Shown one piece after another: positions 1 through 8,150 of a DNA stretch of 64,000 nt. Origin of the DNA: Glycomyces albidus (GTDB lineage: Bacteria > Actinomycetota > Actinomycetes > Mycobacteriales > Micromonosporaceae); the NCBI RefSeq assembly GCF_009451885.1, contig NZ_WIAO01000010.1:1-64000 (forward strand), in the 5' to 3' direction. Numbering within the stretch: position 1 is the stretch's first letter; every line of letters starts with the position of its first letter. The position numbers and the translations under genes were made by a program. Below the pieces are notes generated by a model. It ran no database searches and was not told where the DNA came from. It saw only the letters and a program-made list of their open reading frames with translations.

Positions 1-195
1 GAACGAGAACCGCCGTTTGGTCCGCTTCTCCACCAGCACCTCTCGACCATGGATCTTCCACCGGTCGAACAGGTTACGTACTCCCTGATGCCCGACCCCC
101 AGCAGGGAAGCCGCGCTCATATGGCCGTGACCGGCCTCGAACAGCGACACCGCAGCAGCACGCTCCTGCTCGGTCAACGAACTATACGGATGCAA
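1..195 (-). CDS. IS3-family transposase OrfA, N-terminal part
   Basis: Sixty-five codons are visible before the window edge. The start is a TTG at 195-193 with GGGGAG about eight bases upstream. The product begins MHPYSSLTEQERAAAVSLFE and contains the sequence HMSAASLLGVGHQGVRNLFD followed by RWKIHGREVL and a basic KRTKRRF stretch. This is the usual OrfA layout: an N-terminal helix-turn-helix with a conserved W(K/R)xxG that binds the element ends. In this family OrfA is normally fused to the DDE-type OrfB by -1 frameshifting. The frame is open to the edge with no sign of decay. Whether the element is active cannot be judged without the missing part. Confidence 0.75.
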   Translation of the reverse strand, partial: MHPYSSLTEQERAAAVSLFEAGHGHMSAASLLGVGHQGVRNLFDRWKIHGREVLVEKRTKRRFSF

Positions 196-253
196 ACAAC
201 AACTCCCCGGAAGCGGAACCGAATTCTCAGTCCAACTTCCGGGGAGCAGTTCA
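1..253 (-). mobile_element. IS3-family insertion sequence, left end (partial)
   Basis: Read on the minus strand, the stretch ending at 253 begins TGAACTGCTCCCCGGAAGTT and continues GGAC. This closely resembles the terminal inverted repeats of IS3-family elements of the IS150 group, which start with TG and contain an AAGTTGGAC-like block. About 58 bases inside this end a TTG-initiated frame encodes a helix-turn-helix transposase N-terminus. The element runs off the left edge of the window, so orfB, the other inverted repeat and one target duplication are not visible. The insertion lies 27 bases beyond the stop codon of the neighbouring gene, so that gene appears intact. Confidence 0.75.
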
Positions 254-280
254 ATCGGACTGCGCCCCTTGCCCGGCGAC

Positions 281-805
281 TTATCGGGTCCGGAACCGGG
301 CCCGCTGGTAGTGGGCGATCGCCTTGTCGGCGGTCTGGAACCGTCGGCGGAAGGCGTCGCCGCGGATCGACTCGGTGAGGTCCTGCAGCGTGATGCCGCG
401 GCGGTCCAAGGATCGGGCGAGCCAGCGCTGCCATTCGTCGGTCGCTTCGACGCGGCCGACGGTGCGGGCGCTCCACAGCGGCATCGGGCTGCGGCCCTCG
501 GTGTGCGGGTTGGAGTAGTGGCGTTCGGGGCGGGGCAGGAATTCGCGGATGGCGGCGTCGGTCCAGCCTCGGGTCCGCAGGATCGGCTTGGTGATCCAGA
601 CGGTCGAAGGCGGGCGACCGTTTCGGGACGGTCCGGGCTCGGGTTCGGTGCGACGGTTCCCGTTGTCGTAGAGACGGTCGCGTTCGGCCGGAGTGGCGGC
701 CTGGGCGTAGCGCTCGGCCAGGGTGGGCGGCTTGGGCCGAGTCAGGCGGCGCTGGATCTCCGATTCGTCGAGAACGACTCGGGTGCGGTTCTGCGGCTGG
801 CACAT
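281..805 (-). CDS. hypothetical protein, 174 aa
   Basis: I cannot assign a function. The 174-residue product starts at ATG with a GGGGG element upstream and is hydrophilic and Arg/Pro-rich, with no signal peptide or membrane segment. Residues about 70-125 contain TKPILRTRGWTDAAIREFL, then a PNPH-like NPHTEG segment and SPMPLWSARTVGRVE. This layout (W-T-x-x-x-I-x-x-F-L, a Pro/Asn-Pro-His turn, then a PM-L-aromatic element) recurs in short actinobacterial proteins of unknown role and may be a small helical nucleic-acid-binding fold. The gene follows fdhD by 75 bases on the same strand and may be cotranscribed. An IS end lies just past its stop codon. Confidence 0.6.
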   Translation of the reverse strand: MCQPQNRTRVVLDESEIQRRLTRPKPPTLAERYAQAATPAERDRLYDNGNRRTEPEPGPSRNGRPPSTVWITKPILRTRGWTDAAIREFLPRPERHYSNPHTEGRSPMPLWSARTVGRVEATDEWQRWLARSLDRRGITLQDLTESIRGDAFRRRFQTADKAIAHYQRARFRTR

Positions 806-880
806 AGGTGTCCCCCGTTCAGGTGCGGTCCTGCGGGAGAGATTAGTTACCAGCCGGTAGTTTCCGGCGGCGACACGCCG

Positions 881-1702
881 TCAGCGGACGCGGTCGGGGT
901 GGGTGTAGAGGTTCATGGTGTCCCCGCGGACGAAGCCGGCGAGGGTGAGGCCGGATTCGTCGGCGAGGTCGGCGGCGAGCGAGGACGGGGCCGATACCGC
1001 TGCGAGGACCGGGATTCCGGCCATCACGGCCTTCTGGACGAGTTCGAAGGAGGCCCGGCCGGAGACGGCGAGGACGGTGCCGCGGAGCGGGAGCCGGCCC
1101 TGCTGGAGGACCCAGCCGACGACCTTGTCGACGGCGTTGTGGCGGCCGACGTCCTCTTTGGCCGCGAGGAGTTCGCCGGCGGCGGTGAAGAGCGCCGCGG
1201 CGTGGAGGCCGCCGGTCTTGTCGAAGATCTTCTGGGACTCGCGCAGCCGGGCGGGGAGGTCGGCGAGGACCGCGGGGTCGACGGTCGTCCCGTCTTCGGC
1301 GAGGTCCCAGATCGCCTTGGTGCGGACGTCTTCGAGGCTGTCCTTGCCGCAGACGCCGCAGGCGGACGTGACGGTGAAATTGCGCTTGGCGGCCTTCGTC
1401 GGCGGCTCGACGCCCTTGGCGAGCGCGATGTCGAGGAGGTTGTAGGTCTGCTCGCCGTCGGCGTCCACGCCGGCGCAGTAGCGCATGCTCACGATGTCGG
1501 ACGGCTTGGCGATCACGCCTTCGGACAGGAGGAACCCGGCGGCGAGGTCGAAGTCGTCTCCGGGGGTGCGCATGGTGACCTGGAGGGATTCGCCGCCGAC
1601 GCGCAGTTCGAGCGGTTCCTCGACGACGAGGGTGTCGATCCGCTCGGCCCGGTGGCCGTCGGTGAGGCGGGTGGTCTTTCGGCGAACGGTGACGCGGCCC
1701 AT
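881..1702 (-). CDS. fdhD: formate dehydrogenase accessory sulfurtransferase FdhD
   Basis: The 273-residue product matches FdhD throughout. The N-terminal half carries EEPLELRVGG and RTPGDDFDLAAGFLLSEG. Residues 113-120 carry SACGVCGK with Cys115 and Cys118, matching the conserved CxxC of the family. FdhD takes sulfur from the cysteine desulfurase IscS and delivers it to the molybdenum cofactor, which activates formate dehydrogenases in the cytoplasm. The gene lies 165 bases downstream of a molybdopterin oxidoreductase gene on the same strand, its likely client. The 165-base gap contains several TTCAG direct repeats and may hold a secondary promoter. Confidence 0.95.
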   Translation of the reverse strand: MGRVTVRRKTTRLTDGHRAERIDTLVVEEPLELRVGGESLQVTMRTPGDDFDLAAGFLLSEGVIAKPSDIVSMRYCAGVDADGEQTYNLLDIALAKGVEPPTKAAKRNFTVTSACGVCGKDSLEDVRTKAIWDLAEDGTTVDPAVLADLPARLRESQKIFDKTGGLHAAALFTAAGELLAAKEDVGRHNAVDKVVGWVLQQGRLPLRGTVLAVSGRASFELVQKAVMAGIPVLAAVSAPSSLAADLADESGLTLAGFVRGDTMNLYTHPDRVR

Positions 1703-1867
1703 GTAGGTGCTTCAGCTTCCCTTCAGGTGACTTCAGCCTGGGTTCAGGTTGGCGGTGGTCTACTTGCCTGCATAGCTCGGCGAGTGCCGCAGCCGCAAGG
1801 TTCACCGCCGAAACTCACCGTCGGCGGCGGGGCGGGCAGGGACCGCGCGGGCAGTTCAGGCGGCGGC

Positions 1868-4270
1868 TCAGGCCGGGGCTGCTGGGGAAGCGCCGTCGGC
1901 GCCGCTGCTCGAGGCGCCTGCGGGGGCGCGCTCGGCGGCTCCGCCAGAGGCGCTGCCGGCGGCACTGTTCGTCGCGGTGCTGTCGGGTTCGAAGCGGACG
2001 ACGATGGATTTGGAAGTGGGGGTGTTGCTGAATTCGGCCACCGAGTCGAGCGGGACCAGCACGTTCGTCTCGGGGAAGTACGCGGCGGCGCAGCCGCGGG
2101 CGGTCGGGTAGTGGACGATCTTGAAATGCGGGGCGCGGCGGTCCCCGTCGGACCATTCGCTGACGAGGTCGCAGTAGTCGCCGTCGCGCAAGCCCAGTTC
2201 GGCGGCGTCGTCAGGGTTGACGAGGACGACGCGGCGGCCGTCGCGGATGCCGCGGTAGCGGTCGTCGAGCCCGTAGATGGTGGTGTTGAACTGGTCGTGG
2301 CTGCGCAGGGTCTGGAGCAGCAGGCGGCCCGGACCGGCCTCAGGCGAGGTCACCGGGTTGACGGTGAAGTTGGCCTTGCCGGTGGCCGTCGGGAAGACCC
2401 GTTCGTCGCGCGGCGCGTGCGGGAGGGCGAACCCTCCGGGCACCCGGGCGCGGGCGTTGTAGTCGGTGAAACCGGGGACGACTCGTTCGATGCGGTCGCG
2501 GATGCGGTCGTAGTCGGCGGCGAAGTCCTCCCAGGGGACGTCGTCGGCGTCGCCGAAGACGGCGCGGGCGAGGCCGGTGACGATCGCGACTTCACTGCGC
2601 ATGTGCGGGCTGAGCGGCGCGACGGTGCCGCGGGACGAGTGGACGATGCCCATCGAGTCCTCGACGGTCACGAACTGCTCGCGGCCGCCGGTCGAATCGA
2701 CGTCCGTGCGGCCGAGCGCGGGGAGGATGAGCGCGCGGGCGCCGGTGACCACGTGCGAGCGGTTGAGCTTCGTGGAGACGTGCACGGTGAGGCGGCAGCC
2801 GCGCATGGCGTCCTCGGTCGCGGCCGTGTCCGGGGTGGCGGCGACGAAGTTGCCGCCCATGGCGAAGAAGACCTTGACGCGGCCGTCGCGCATCGCGCGG
2901 ATGGTGTCGACCGTGTCGAGGCCGTGGTCGCGCGGCGGCGCGAAGTCGAACTCGGTGCCGAGGGCGTCGAGGAAGCGGTCGGGCACCCGCTCCCAAATGC
3001 CCATCGTGCGGTCGCCCTGCACGTTGGAGTGTCCGCGCACCGGGCAGACGCCGGCGCCGGGGCGGCCGATGTTGCCGCGCAGCAGGAGGAAGGAGACGAT
3101 CTCGCGGATCGTGGGGACCGCGTGCCGGTGCTGGGTCAGGCCCATCGCCCAGCAGACGACGATCTTGTCGGCGGCCAGGACCATCGCCATCAGGCGTTCG
3201 AGCTCGTCGAGCGACAGGCCGGTGCGGCGGGTCGTCTCGGCGAGGACGGCCATGTCGTCGCCCTCGGCGTGGTGGGCGGCGAACTCGTCGAAGCCGTGCG
3301 TGTACCGCTCGATGAAGTCGCGGTCGATGGCGCCGGGGGCGTCGGCCTCGGCGCGCAGCAGCATCCGGTTGAGGAGGCTGAACAGGGCGAGGTCGCCGCC
3401 GACCTTGATCTGCAGGAACAGGTCGGTGAGGTCGGTCCCGCGCCCGGCGAGTCCGCGCGCGGTCTGCGGGTTCTTGAAGCGCTGGAGGCCGGCCTCGGGA
3501 AGGGGGTTGACGGTCACGATCCGCGCCCCGGCGCGCTTGGCCTTCTCGAGGGCCGTGAGCATCCGGGGATGGTTGGTGCCGGGGTTCTGGCCGGCGACGA
3601 TGATCAGGTCCGCCTGGTACAGGTCGTCGAGGAGGACGCTGCCCTTGCCGATCCCGATGGTCTCGGCCAGCGCCGAGCCCGAGGACTCGTGGCACATGTT
3701 CGAGCAGTCCGGAAGGTTGTTCGTGCCGACCTTGCGGGCGAAGAGCTGGTAGAGGAACGCGGCCTCGTTGCTCGTGCGGCCGGAGGTGTAGAACGCGGCC
3801 TCATCGGGGCTGCCGAGCGCCTTGAGTTCCCCGGCGATGATCGCGAAGGCGTCGTCCCAGGTGACCGGCGCGTAGTGGGTGGCGCCTTCGGCGAGGTACA
3901 CGGGTTCGGTGAGACGGCCCTGCTGCCCGAGCCAGTAGCCGGACTTGTCGGCGAGCTCGGCGACGGGATGGGCGGCGAAGAAGTCGGGGTCGACGCGCTG
4001 GCGGGTGGCCTCTTCGGCGACGGCCTTGGCACCGTTCTCGCAGAACTCGGCGGGGTGCCGGTGGAGGGGCTCGGGCCAGGCGCAGCCGGGGCAGTCGAAG
4101 CCGTCGGTCTGGTTGACGTTGCGCAGGAGCGGCAGTCCGCGTTTGATCCCCACGTGGGCACCGACGACCCGGACCGAATTGACGACGGCGGGCAGGCCGA
4201 CCGAGTGGTCCTGCGGGCGGCGGACACTGGGCGAGTCCTGGGCGGGGTCGGTCTCGGGAGCCTTGCTCAT
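1868..4270 (-). CDS. FdhF/YdeP-family molybdopterin oxidoreductase
   Basis: This is an 800-residue protein of the molybdopterin oxidoreductase superfamily, most like the YdeP (formate dehydrogenase H-like) branch. Visible signatures are DCPGCAWPEP near residue 59 (Cys60, Cys63), TSGRTSNEAAFLYQLFAR, CSNMCHESSG, VAGQNPGTNHPRM and a C-terminal molydopterin-dinucleotide-binding part with QFNTTIYGLDDRYRG. It has no Tat signal, so it should be cytoplasmic. The four-cysteine 4Fe-4S motif typical of the N-terminus of catalytic FdhF is reduced here to one CxxC, as in YdeP relatives. The substrate is therefore uncertain, although the neighbouring fdhD supports a sulfurated molybdenum cofactor. No gene for a partner electron-transfer subunit is adjacent. 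Confidence 0.88.
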   Translation of the reverse strand: MSKAPETDPAQDSPSVRRPQDHSVGLPAVVNSVRVVGAHVGIKRGLPLLRNVNQTDGFDCPGCAWPEPLHRHPAEFCENGAKAVAEEATRQRVDPDFFAAHPVAELADKSGYWLGQQGRLTEPVYLAEGATHYAPVTWDDAFAIIAGELKALGSPDEAAFYTSGRTSNEAAFLYQLFARKVGTNNLPDCSNMCHESSGSALAETIGIGKGSVLLDDLYQADLIIVAGQNPGTNHPRMLTALEKAKRAGARIVTVNPLPEAGLQRFKNPQTARGLAGRGTDLTDLFLQIKVGGDLALFSLLNRMLLRAEADAPGAIDRDFIERYTHGFDEFAAHHAEGDDMAVLAETTRRTGLSLDELERLMAMVLAADKIVVCWAMGLTQHRHAVPTIREIVSFLLLRGNIGRPGAGVCPVRGHSNVQGDRTMGIWERVPDRFLDALGTEFDFAPPRDHGLDTVDTIRAMRDGRVKVFFAMGGNFVAATPDTAATEDAMRGCRLTVHVSTKLNRSHVVTGARALILPALGRTDVDSTGGREQFVTVEDSMGIVHSSRGTVAPLSPHMRSEVAIVTGLARAVFGDADDVPWEDFAADYDRIRDRIERVVPGFTDYNARARVPGGFALPHAPRDERVFPTATGKANFTVNPVTSPEAGPGRLLLQTLRSHDQFNTTIYGLDDRYRGIRDGRRVVLVNPDDAAELGLRDGDYCDLVSEWSDGDRRAPHFKIVHYPTARGCAAAYFPETNVLVPLDSVAEFSNTPTSKSIVVRFEPDSTATNSAAGSASGGAAERAPAGASSSGADGASPAAPA

Positions 4271-4445
4271 CGGGCCAGTGTAGGCCGGGCGGCGGCGCCC
4301 ACCGCCCGGACGAGGCCGGGCCCTGACTGCGCGGATCGGGACGCCAGGGCGGGAGCCTCGCCGATCGGACGACTCCGAGGCGGGGCTTCGCCGATCTGCG
4401 CGCGCCCTGTGCGCGTCGAGAGAGGCGGACCGAACAGAGCACTGA

Positions 4446-4628
4446 GGCGCTCGCCGAGCCGCTCCACCGCCCCAGTCGCCCGCGAGGAATTCGACGACTG
4501 CGGTTCGCTGCGAGGGAGGGCGGGCTGCACCGTGCGCTCAGGCGCTCGCCGAACGGGTCGGCGCTCATTGCGCGGGTACGGCCGCATGCACTGGGGCGCT
4601 CGCCGAGCGGGTCGGCGTTCATCGCGAG
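4446..4628. repeat. degenerate direct repeats in a 632-bp intergenic region
   Basis: The region 4271-4902 has no convincing gene. Inside it, a unit GGCGCTCGCCGAACGGGTCG, continuing GCGCTCATTGCGCG, occurs at 4541-4574. It recurs with three or four changes at 4595-4628, 54 bases away. A shorter third copy, GGCGCTCGCCGAGC, lies at 4446. Within each unit CGCCGA and TCGGCG can pair, so each copy could form a small hairpin. Their role is unknown. Confidence 0.5.
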
Positions 4629-4902
4629 TGTGCAGGCGCCCAACCGCCCACCGCCGCCCCACCCCGCCACCCCTGCCACGGGGATTTCACCCACCGCAGT
4701 TCACGCCTCCAGGACGGTCCGAGGTGCCCGGTGCGGGAGTGACGAATCGGCATGAGAGCGGATGAAATCCCAGTTCATCGGGTATCGGGCGAATCAGCGC
4801 GGACCGTTCGGGGACCCGGCTCCAGGTAGGGTAAGCCGTGCGGATCGGCGCGCGTCATCCACTGCAGTGCGGCGCGTCAGTCCTCAATGGAAGGCGGTTG
4901 GA

Positions 4903-5559
4903 GTGCACAGGACGGAACCGGAGCCACCGGGTGGCGGGCGCCTGCACGGCCGGCTGCTCCAGATCCTCGGAGCGGTCTCGGGCGTCGTCGCGCTCATCGC
5001 CATGTGGCAGCTCGGGGTCTTCGGCGGCGGTTCGGACCGCGAGCCGGTGAGCGCGGTCGACGGGGCGACGACCGAGTGGCCGTCGGCGGCCGCAGAGAGC
5101 TCGAGCGCGACGACCGCGGCCGAGACGACCGCCGCCGCCTCCGCCACCCCTTCGGAATCGGCCTCGGCGACGCCGTCGCCCACCCCCTCCGGGACCGCCT
5201 CCACCGAGGCTCCCTCGTCCGATCCTGAAGAGCCCGAAGCGGAGGAGGGGCCCGCCGACGGCGCCGCCTGCGTCGCGAACCTCTCCCTAAGGAACGACTG
5301 GGATGACTCGATCGAGGTCACGGTCGAGGTGGTCAACACCGGCGAGGAGCGCCTCGAGTACTGGGAGATCGACCTCGACCTGCGCGACATGGACGTCTAC
5401 CACCACTGGAACATGACTGACATCGGCCACGACCGGTTCGCGTCGGAGGACTGGAACGGCAGGCTCGACCCGGGCGAGGACGCCGTGGCCGGTTTCCAGG
5501 CCGAGATCGACGACCACTTCGAGCTGCCCGACTCGGTCCCCTGCACCGCCGGCGAATAA
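4903..5559 (+). CDS. membrane-anchored protein with CBM2-like domain
   Basis: The product is 218 residues from a GTG start at 4903 with an AAGG element upstream; longer frames to the left lack good start signals. Layout: a short cytoplasmic N-terminus, one membrane helix at about residues 18-39, a Ser/Thr/Ala/Pro-rich linker at about 45-120, then a C-terminal domain at 122-215. That domain begins CVANLSLRNDWDDSIEVTVE, has VVNTGEERLEYWEIDLDL, and ends with a paired Cys214. This matches the pattern of family 2 carbohydrate-binding modules (flanking cysteines, W in strand 2, N-T-G, a core W). A role in holding polysaccharide or other ligand at the cell surface is an inference. The next gene, cutA, follows after 59 bases. 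Confidence 0.7.
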   Translation: MHRTEPEPPGGGRLHGRLLQILGAVSGVVALIAMWQLGVFGGGSDREPVSAVDGATTEWPSAAAESSSATTAAETTAAASATPSESASATPSPTPSGTASTEAPSSDPEEPEAEEGPADGAACVANLSLRNDWDDSIEVTVEVVNTGEERLEYWEIDLDLRDMDVYHHWNMTDIGHDRFASEDWNGRLDPGEDAVAGFQAEIDDHFELPDSVPCTAGE

Positions 5560-5618
5560 TTTTCCCGCCACCGGCCCCGATGAGCGATAGGCTCGCTCAA
5601 AGCGGTTTGGAGGCGGTC

Positions 5619-5951
5619 ATGACCGAGTTCGAGCACGTCCAAGTTGTCACCACCACCGATTCGGCCGAGTCCGCGACCATGTTGGCGCGCACGGCCGTCG
5701 AGCGCCGGCTCGCCGCGTGCGCGCAGGTCTTCGGGCCGCTGTGCAGCGTGTACTGGTGGGAGGGCAAGGTCGACACCGCGCAGGAGTGGCGGGTGGTCCT
5801 GAAGACGACCGCCGCCGCCTACGCCGACCTGGAGGCCCACATCAAGGCCGGCCACGGCTACGAGGTCCCCGAGGTCGTGATGCTGCCGATCACGGCCGGG
5901 AACCCGGACTATCTGGAGTGGATCACCGCGGAGACCTCGGGCCGCTCCTGA
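5619..5951 (+). CDS. cutA: divalent-cation tolerance protein CutA
   Basis: The product is 110 residues from the ATG at 5619, which has GGAGG five bases upstream; an ATG at 5580 is in frame but has no ribosome site. It shows the CutA1 pattern: VVTTTDSAESATMLARTAVE near the N-terminus, the LAACAQV segment, then SVYWWEGKVDTAQEWRVVLK and a final PEVVMLPITAGNPDYLEWI. CutA1 proteins are small, very stable ferredoxin-like trimers linked to copper and other metal tolerance; their biochemical role is still unclear. The length is normal for the family. Confidence 0.93.
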   Translation: MTEFEHVQVVTTTDSAESATMLARTAVERRLAACAQVFGPLCSVYWWEGKVDTAQEWRVVLKTTAAAYADLEAHIKAGHGYEVPEVVMLPITAGNPDYLEWITAETSGRS

Positions 5952-6083
5952 TCGGCGCGGCCCGGCCGCCCGGAACGGCTTCGAGCGCCCCTGCCGGTCG
6001 CCCCGGTAGGGCATACTGTTCACGATTCCCCCCTGAATCGATACACGGAAGTCATTTCCGCGCAACACCCCCGGAGCCGCTCT

Positions 6084-8150
6084 GTGCCCCACGACGGATC
6101 GCACGCACCCCCGGAACACTCCGAAGACCTTGACAGTCCCGACGACGCCGACGATCCCGACGACTTCGAAGACGCCCGCGCCGCGGCCGGCCGCGCCCTC
6201 CCGTTCGACTCGATGATGGGCGGCGTCGGGCTCGCGCTCGTCTGCATCCAGTTCGTCCTCGAAGTGGCCGCTCTGCCGTCCAAGATGGTGCTGGCCTTCG
6301 CGGGCATGCTCCTCGCCTCGGTCGCGTACCTGCGGGCGACCCGGAACACGCCCGGGCTGCGGGTCCGGTTGGCGGTCTGCGCGACCGTCTGCCTGCTCCC
6401 GTCGGCGGTGCTCGCGTGGCCGGCGGTCGCGCAGTGGTACGACGACCGAGGCGGATGCAAGGACCCGGTGGCGCTCACCGTGCTCCTGCCCGTCGACGGC
6501 GCGGACGGCTTCGCGCGGGCCGTGGCCGACTTCAACGCCTCGTACACCGACTCCGAAGGGTGCCGCCGCGCCGACGTCACCGCCTACTCGGCCGACTGGT
6601 CCTCAGTGGAGAAGGCAATGGACCTCGGGTGGCCGCTCGTCCGCGAGGAATCGCAGCAGGGCCCGGTGGTCGGCGAGGCGGGCGAGGAGACCGAGATCCC
6701 GATCCAGCCGCTGCGGGACATCGGCCCGCGTCCGGACCTGTGGATCGCGGAGTCGCGGACGCAGGTCGAGGTGGCGGCCGAGCGCTTTCTGGAGGCCGGG
6801 GCGGGCGGCGTGCTCGACACGGGCGAGGCCGTGCCGGTCGGGACCACGCCGCTCGTGCTCGCCGTCCCCGAGGAGGTGTCCGACAGCGGTTTCTACGGCA
6901 CGGAGCAGGAGACGACGATCCCGCTGCCGCAACTCATCGACGCGCTCACCACCGAGCACGACGTCCCGGTGCTGCGGTCGGAGCCGACGGCGACGCACAG
7001 CGGCCTGCTGTTCCTCAGGGCGCTCTACGGAAACGACGCCCAGCAAGGCGCGGCCGCGGCGCGGCTGGAGAACCAGCTCGCCGACGCCGCCGCCGACGCG
7101 GGGATCGCGCCGCCGGCCAGCGACACCGAACTGCTCTGCGAGGTGTCCAAACAGGAGGATCTGCTGGCGGTGCTCACCACCGAGGCGGCGGTGGCCCGGT
7201 ACAACGACGGCGAACCGCACGGCGAGGGCTGCACCGGAGGCGACGGGAGCTCGCACCTCGTGCCCGTCTACAGCGACGGGTTCGGTGCGCTCGACTACCA
7301 GGCGGCACGCCTGACCTGGCCCGACGATCCGGGGAGCGGGGAGCGCTCCCGGGTCGCGGCGGAGCTCCAGGACTGGCTCGCAGGCGAAGGCCGCTGGCGC
7401 CCGGAGCACATCGGCGTGCGCGGCCCGGAATACAGCGGCGGCGAACTCCTCGACGGCGGGGTCGAGCACCTCGTCCCCGAGTACACCGTCGCGGCCGAAC
7501 CGATCGACACCGCTCTGTACGAGTCGCTTCGGGAGGCGTACGACCAGAACCGGCCCCCGACCGACGTGCTGCTGGCCATCGACCGCTCGGAGACGATGAA
7601 CGACACCAGCGGCGGGTCCACCCGCTTCGAGCTGGCGACCGCGGGCGTCGATGCGGCCCTGCGGTACCTCGGCGAGCAGGACCGGGCCGGGCTGTGGACC
7701 TTCCCAGGGGAGGGATCCGACCCGTACACGCAGCACCTCGGCATCGGAGAGGACCCCGGCCGGGCGGACGAGCTCCTGAAGGGCGCCGAGGTGAGCCAGG
7801 GCGTGGAACTCCACCGGACGATCGTCGCCGGCGCGGCGGCGCTCGCGCAGATCGCCGAAGGCGACGCGGACGCGGCGACCGAGAGCCGGGTCAGCGCGAT
7901 GGTGGTGCTGACCGACGGCGCCGACCGGGACACCTCGACGACGACCACTGAGGACGTCCTGGCGGCTCTCGGCGACTCGGACGTGCGCCTGTACCTGATC
8001 GCCGTCGGCGACGCCTCATGCCGGTCGGCGGCCTTCCGCGACCTCACCTCGAACGGGCTCGTGACCTGCCTTGAGGCCCAAGAGGACCGGATCACCGCGA
8101 CCTTCGACGGCCTCTTCGACACCTTGTGGAGCGGCGATGCCTCTTCCTAG
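6084..8150 (+). CDS. membrane protein fusing solute-binding-like and VWA domains
   Basis: The 688-residue product starts at a GTG with GGAG eight bases upstream. It has an acidic N-terminus, three membrane helices (about 45-63, 67-84, 94-113), then an extracellular part. Residues about 128-470 look like a periplasmic solute-binding fold (LTVLLPVDGADGFARAVADF, PDLWIAESRTQVEV, TPLVLAVPEEV). Residues 491-685 form a von Willebrand A domain (DVLLAIDRSETM, LTDGADRD). The MIDAS motif is D500-R-S-E-T504, with Thr where the DxSxS consensus has Ser, so metal binding is plausible. The next gene, another solute-binding protein, overlaps its 3' end by 14 bases. The pair probably makes a surface complex; the ligand is unknown. 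Confidence 0.75.
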   Translation: MPHDGSHAPPEHSEDLDSPDDADDPDDFEDARAAAGRALPFDSMMGGVGLALVCIQFVLEVAALPSKMVLAFAGMLLASVAYLRATRNTPGLRVRLAVCATVCLLPSAVLAWPAVAQWYDDRGGCKDPVALTVLLPVDGADGFARAVADFNASYTDSEGCRRADVTAYSADWSSVEKAMDLGWPLVREESQQGPVVGEAGEETEIPIQPLRDIGPRPDLWIAESRTQVEVAAERFLEAGAGGVLDTGEAVPVGTTPLVLAVPEEVSDSGFYGTEQETTIPLPQLIDALTTEHDVPVLRSEPTATHSGLLFLRALYGNDAQQGAAAARLENQLADAAADAGIAPPASDTELLCEVSKQEDLLAVLTTEAAVARYNDGEPHGEGCTGGDGSSHLVPVYSDGFGALDYQAARLTWPDDPGSGERSRVAAELQDWLAGEGRWRPEHIGVRGPEYSGGELLDGGVEHLVPEYTVAAEPIDTALYESLREAYDQNRPPTDVLLAIDRSETMNDTSGGSTRFELATAGVDAALRYLGEQDRAGLWTFPGEGSDPYTQHLGIGEDPGRADELLKGAEVSQGVELHRTIVAGAAALAQIAEGDADAATESRVSAMVVLTDGADRDTSTTTTEDVLAALGDSDVRLYLIAVGDASCRSAAFRDLTSNGLVTCLEAQEDRITATFDGLFDTLWSGDASS

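Noticed and set aside
269-4765. A 1498-codon open frame on the plus strand
   Set aside because: It runs antisense to fdhD and the molybdopterin oxidoreductase. High-GC codon bias leaves such frames open, and its translation is low-complexity with no domain.
5580-5618. Longer N-terminus for CutA from the ATG at 5580
   Set aside because: No ribosome site is present, and the extra 13 residues are not part of the family; the ATG at 5619 has GGAGG.
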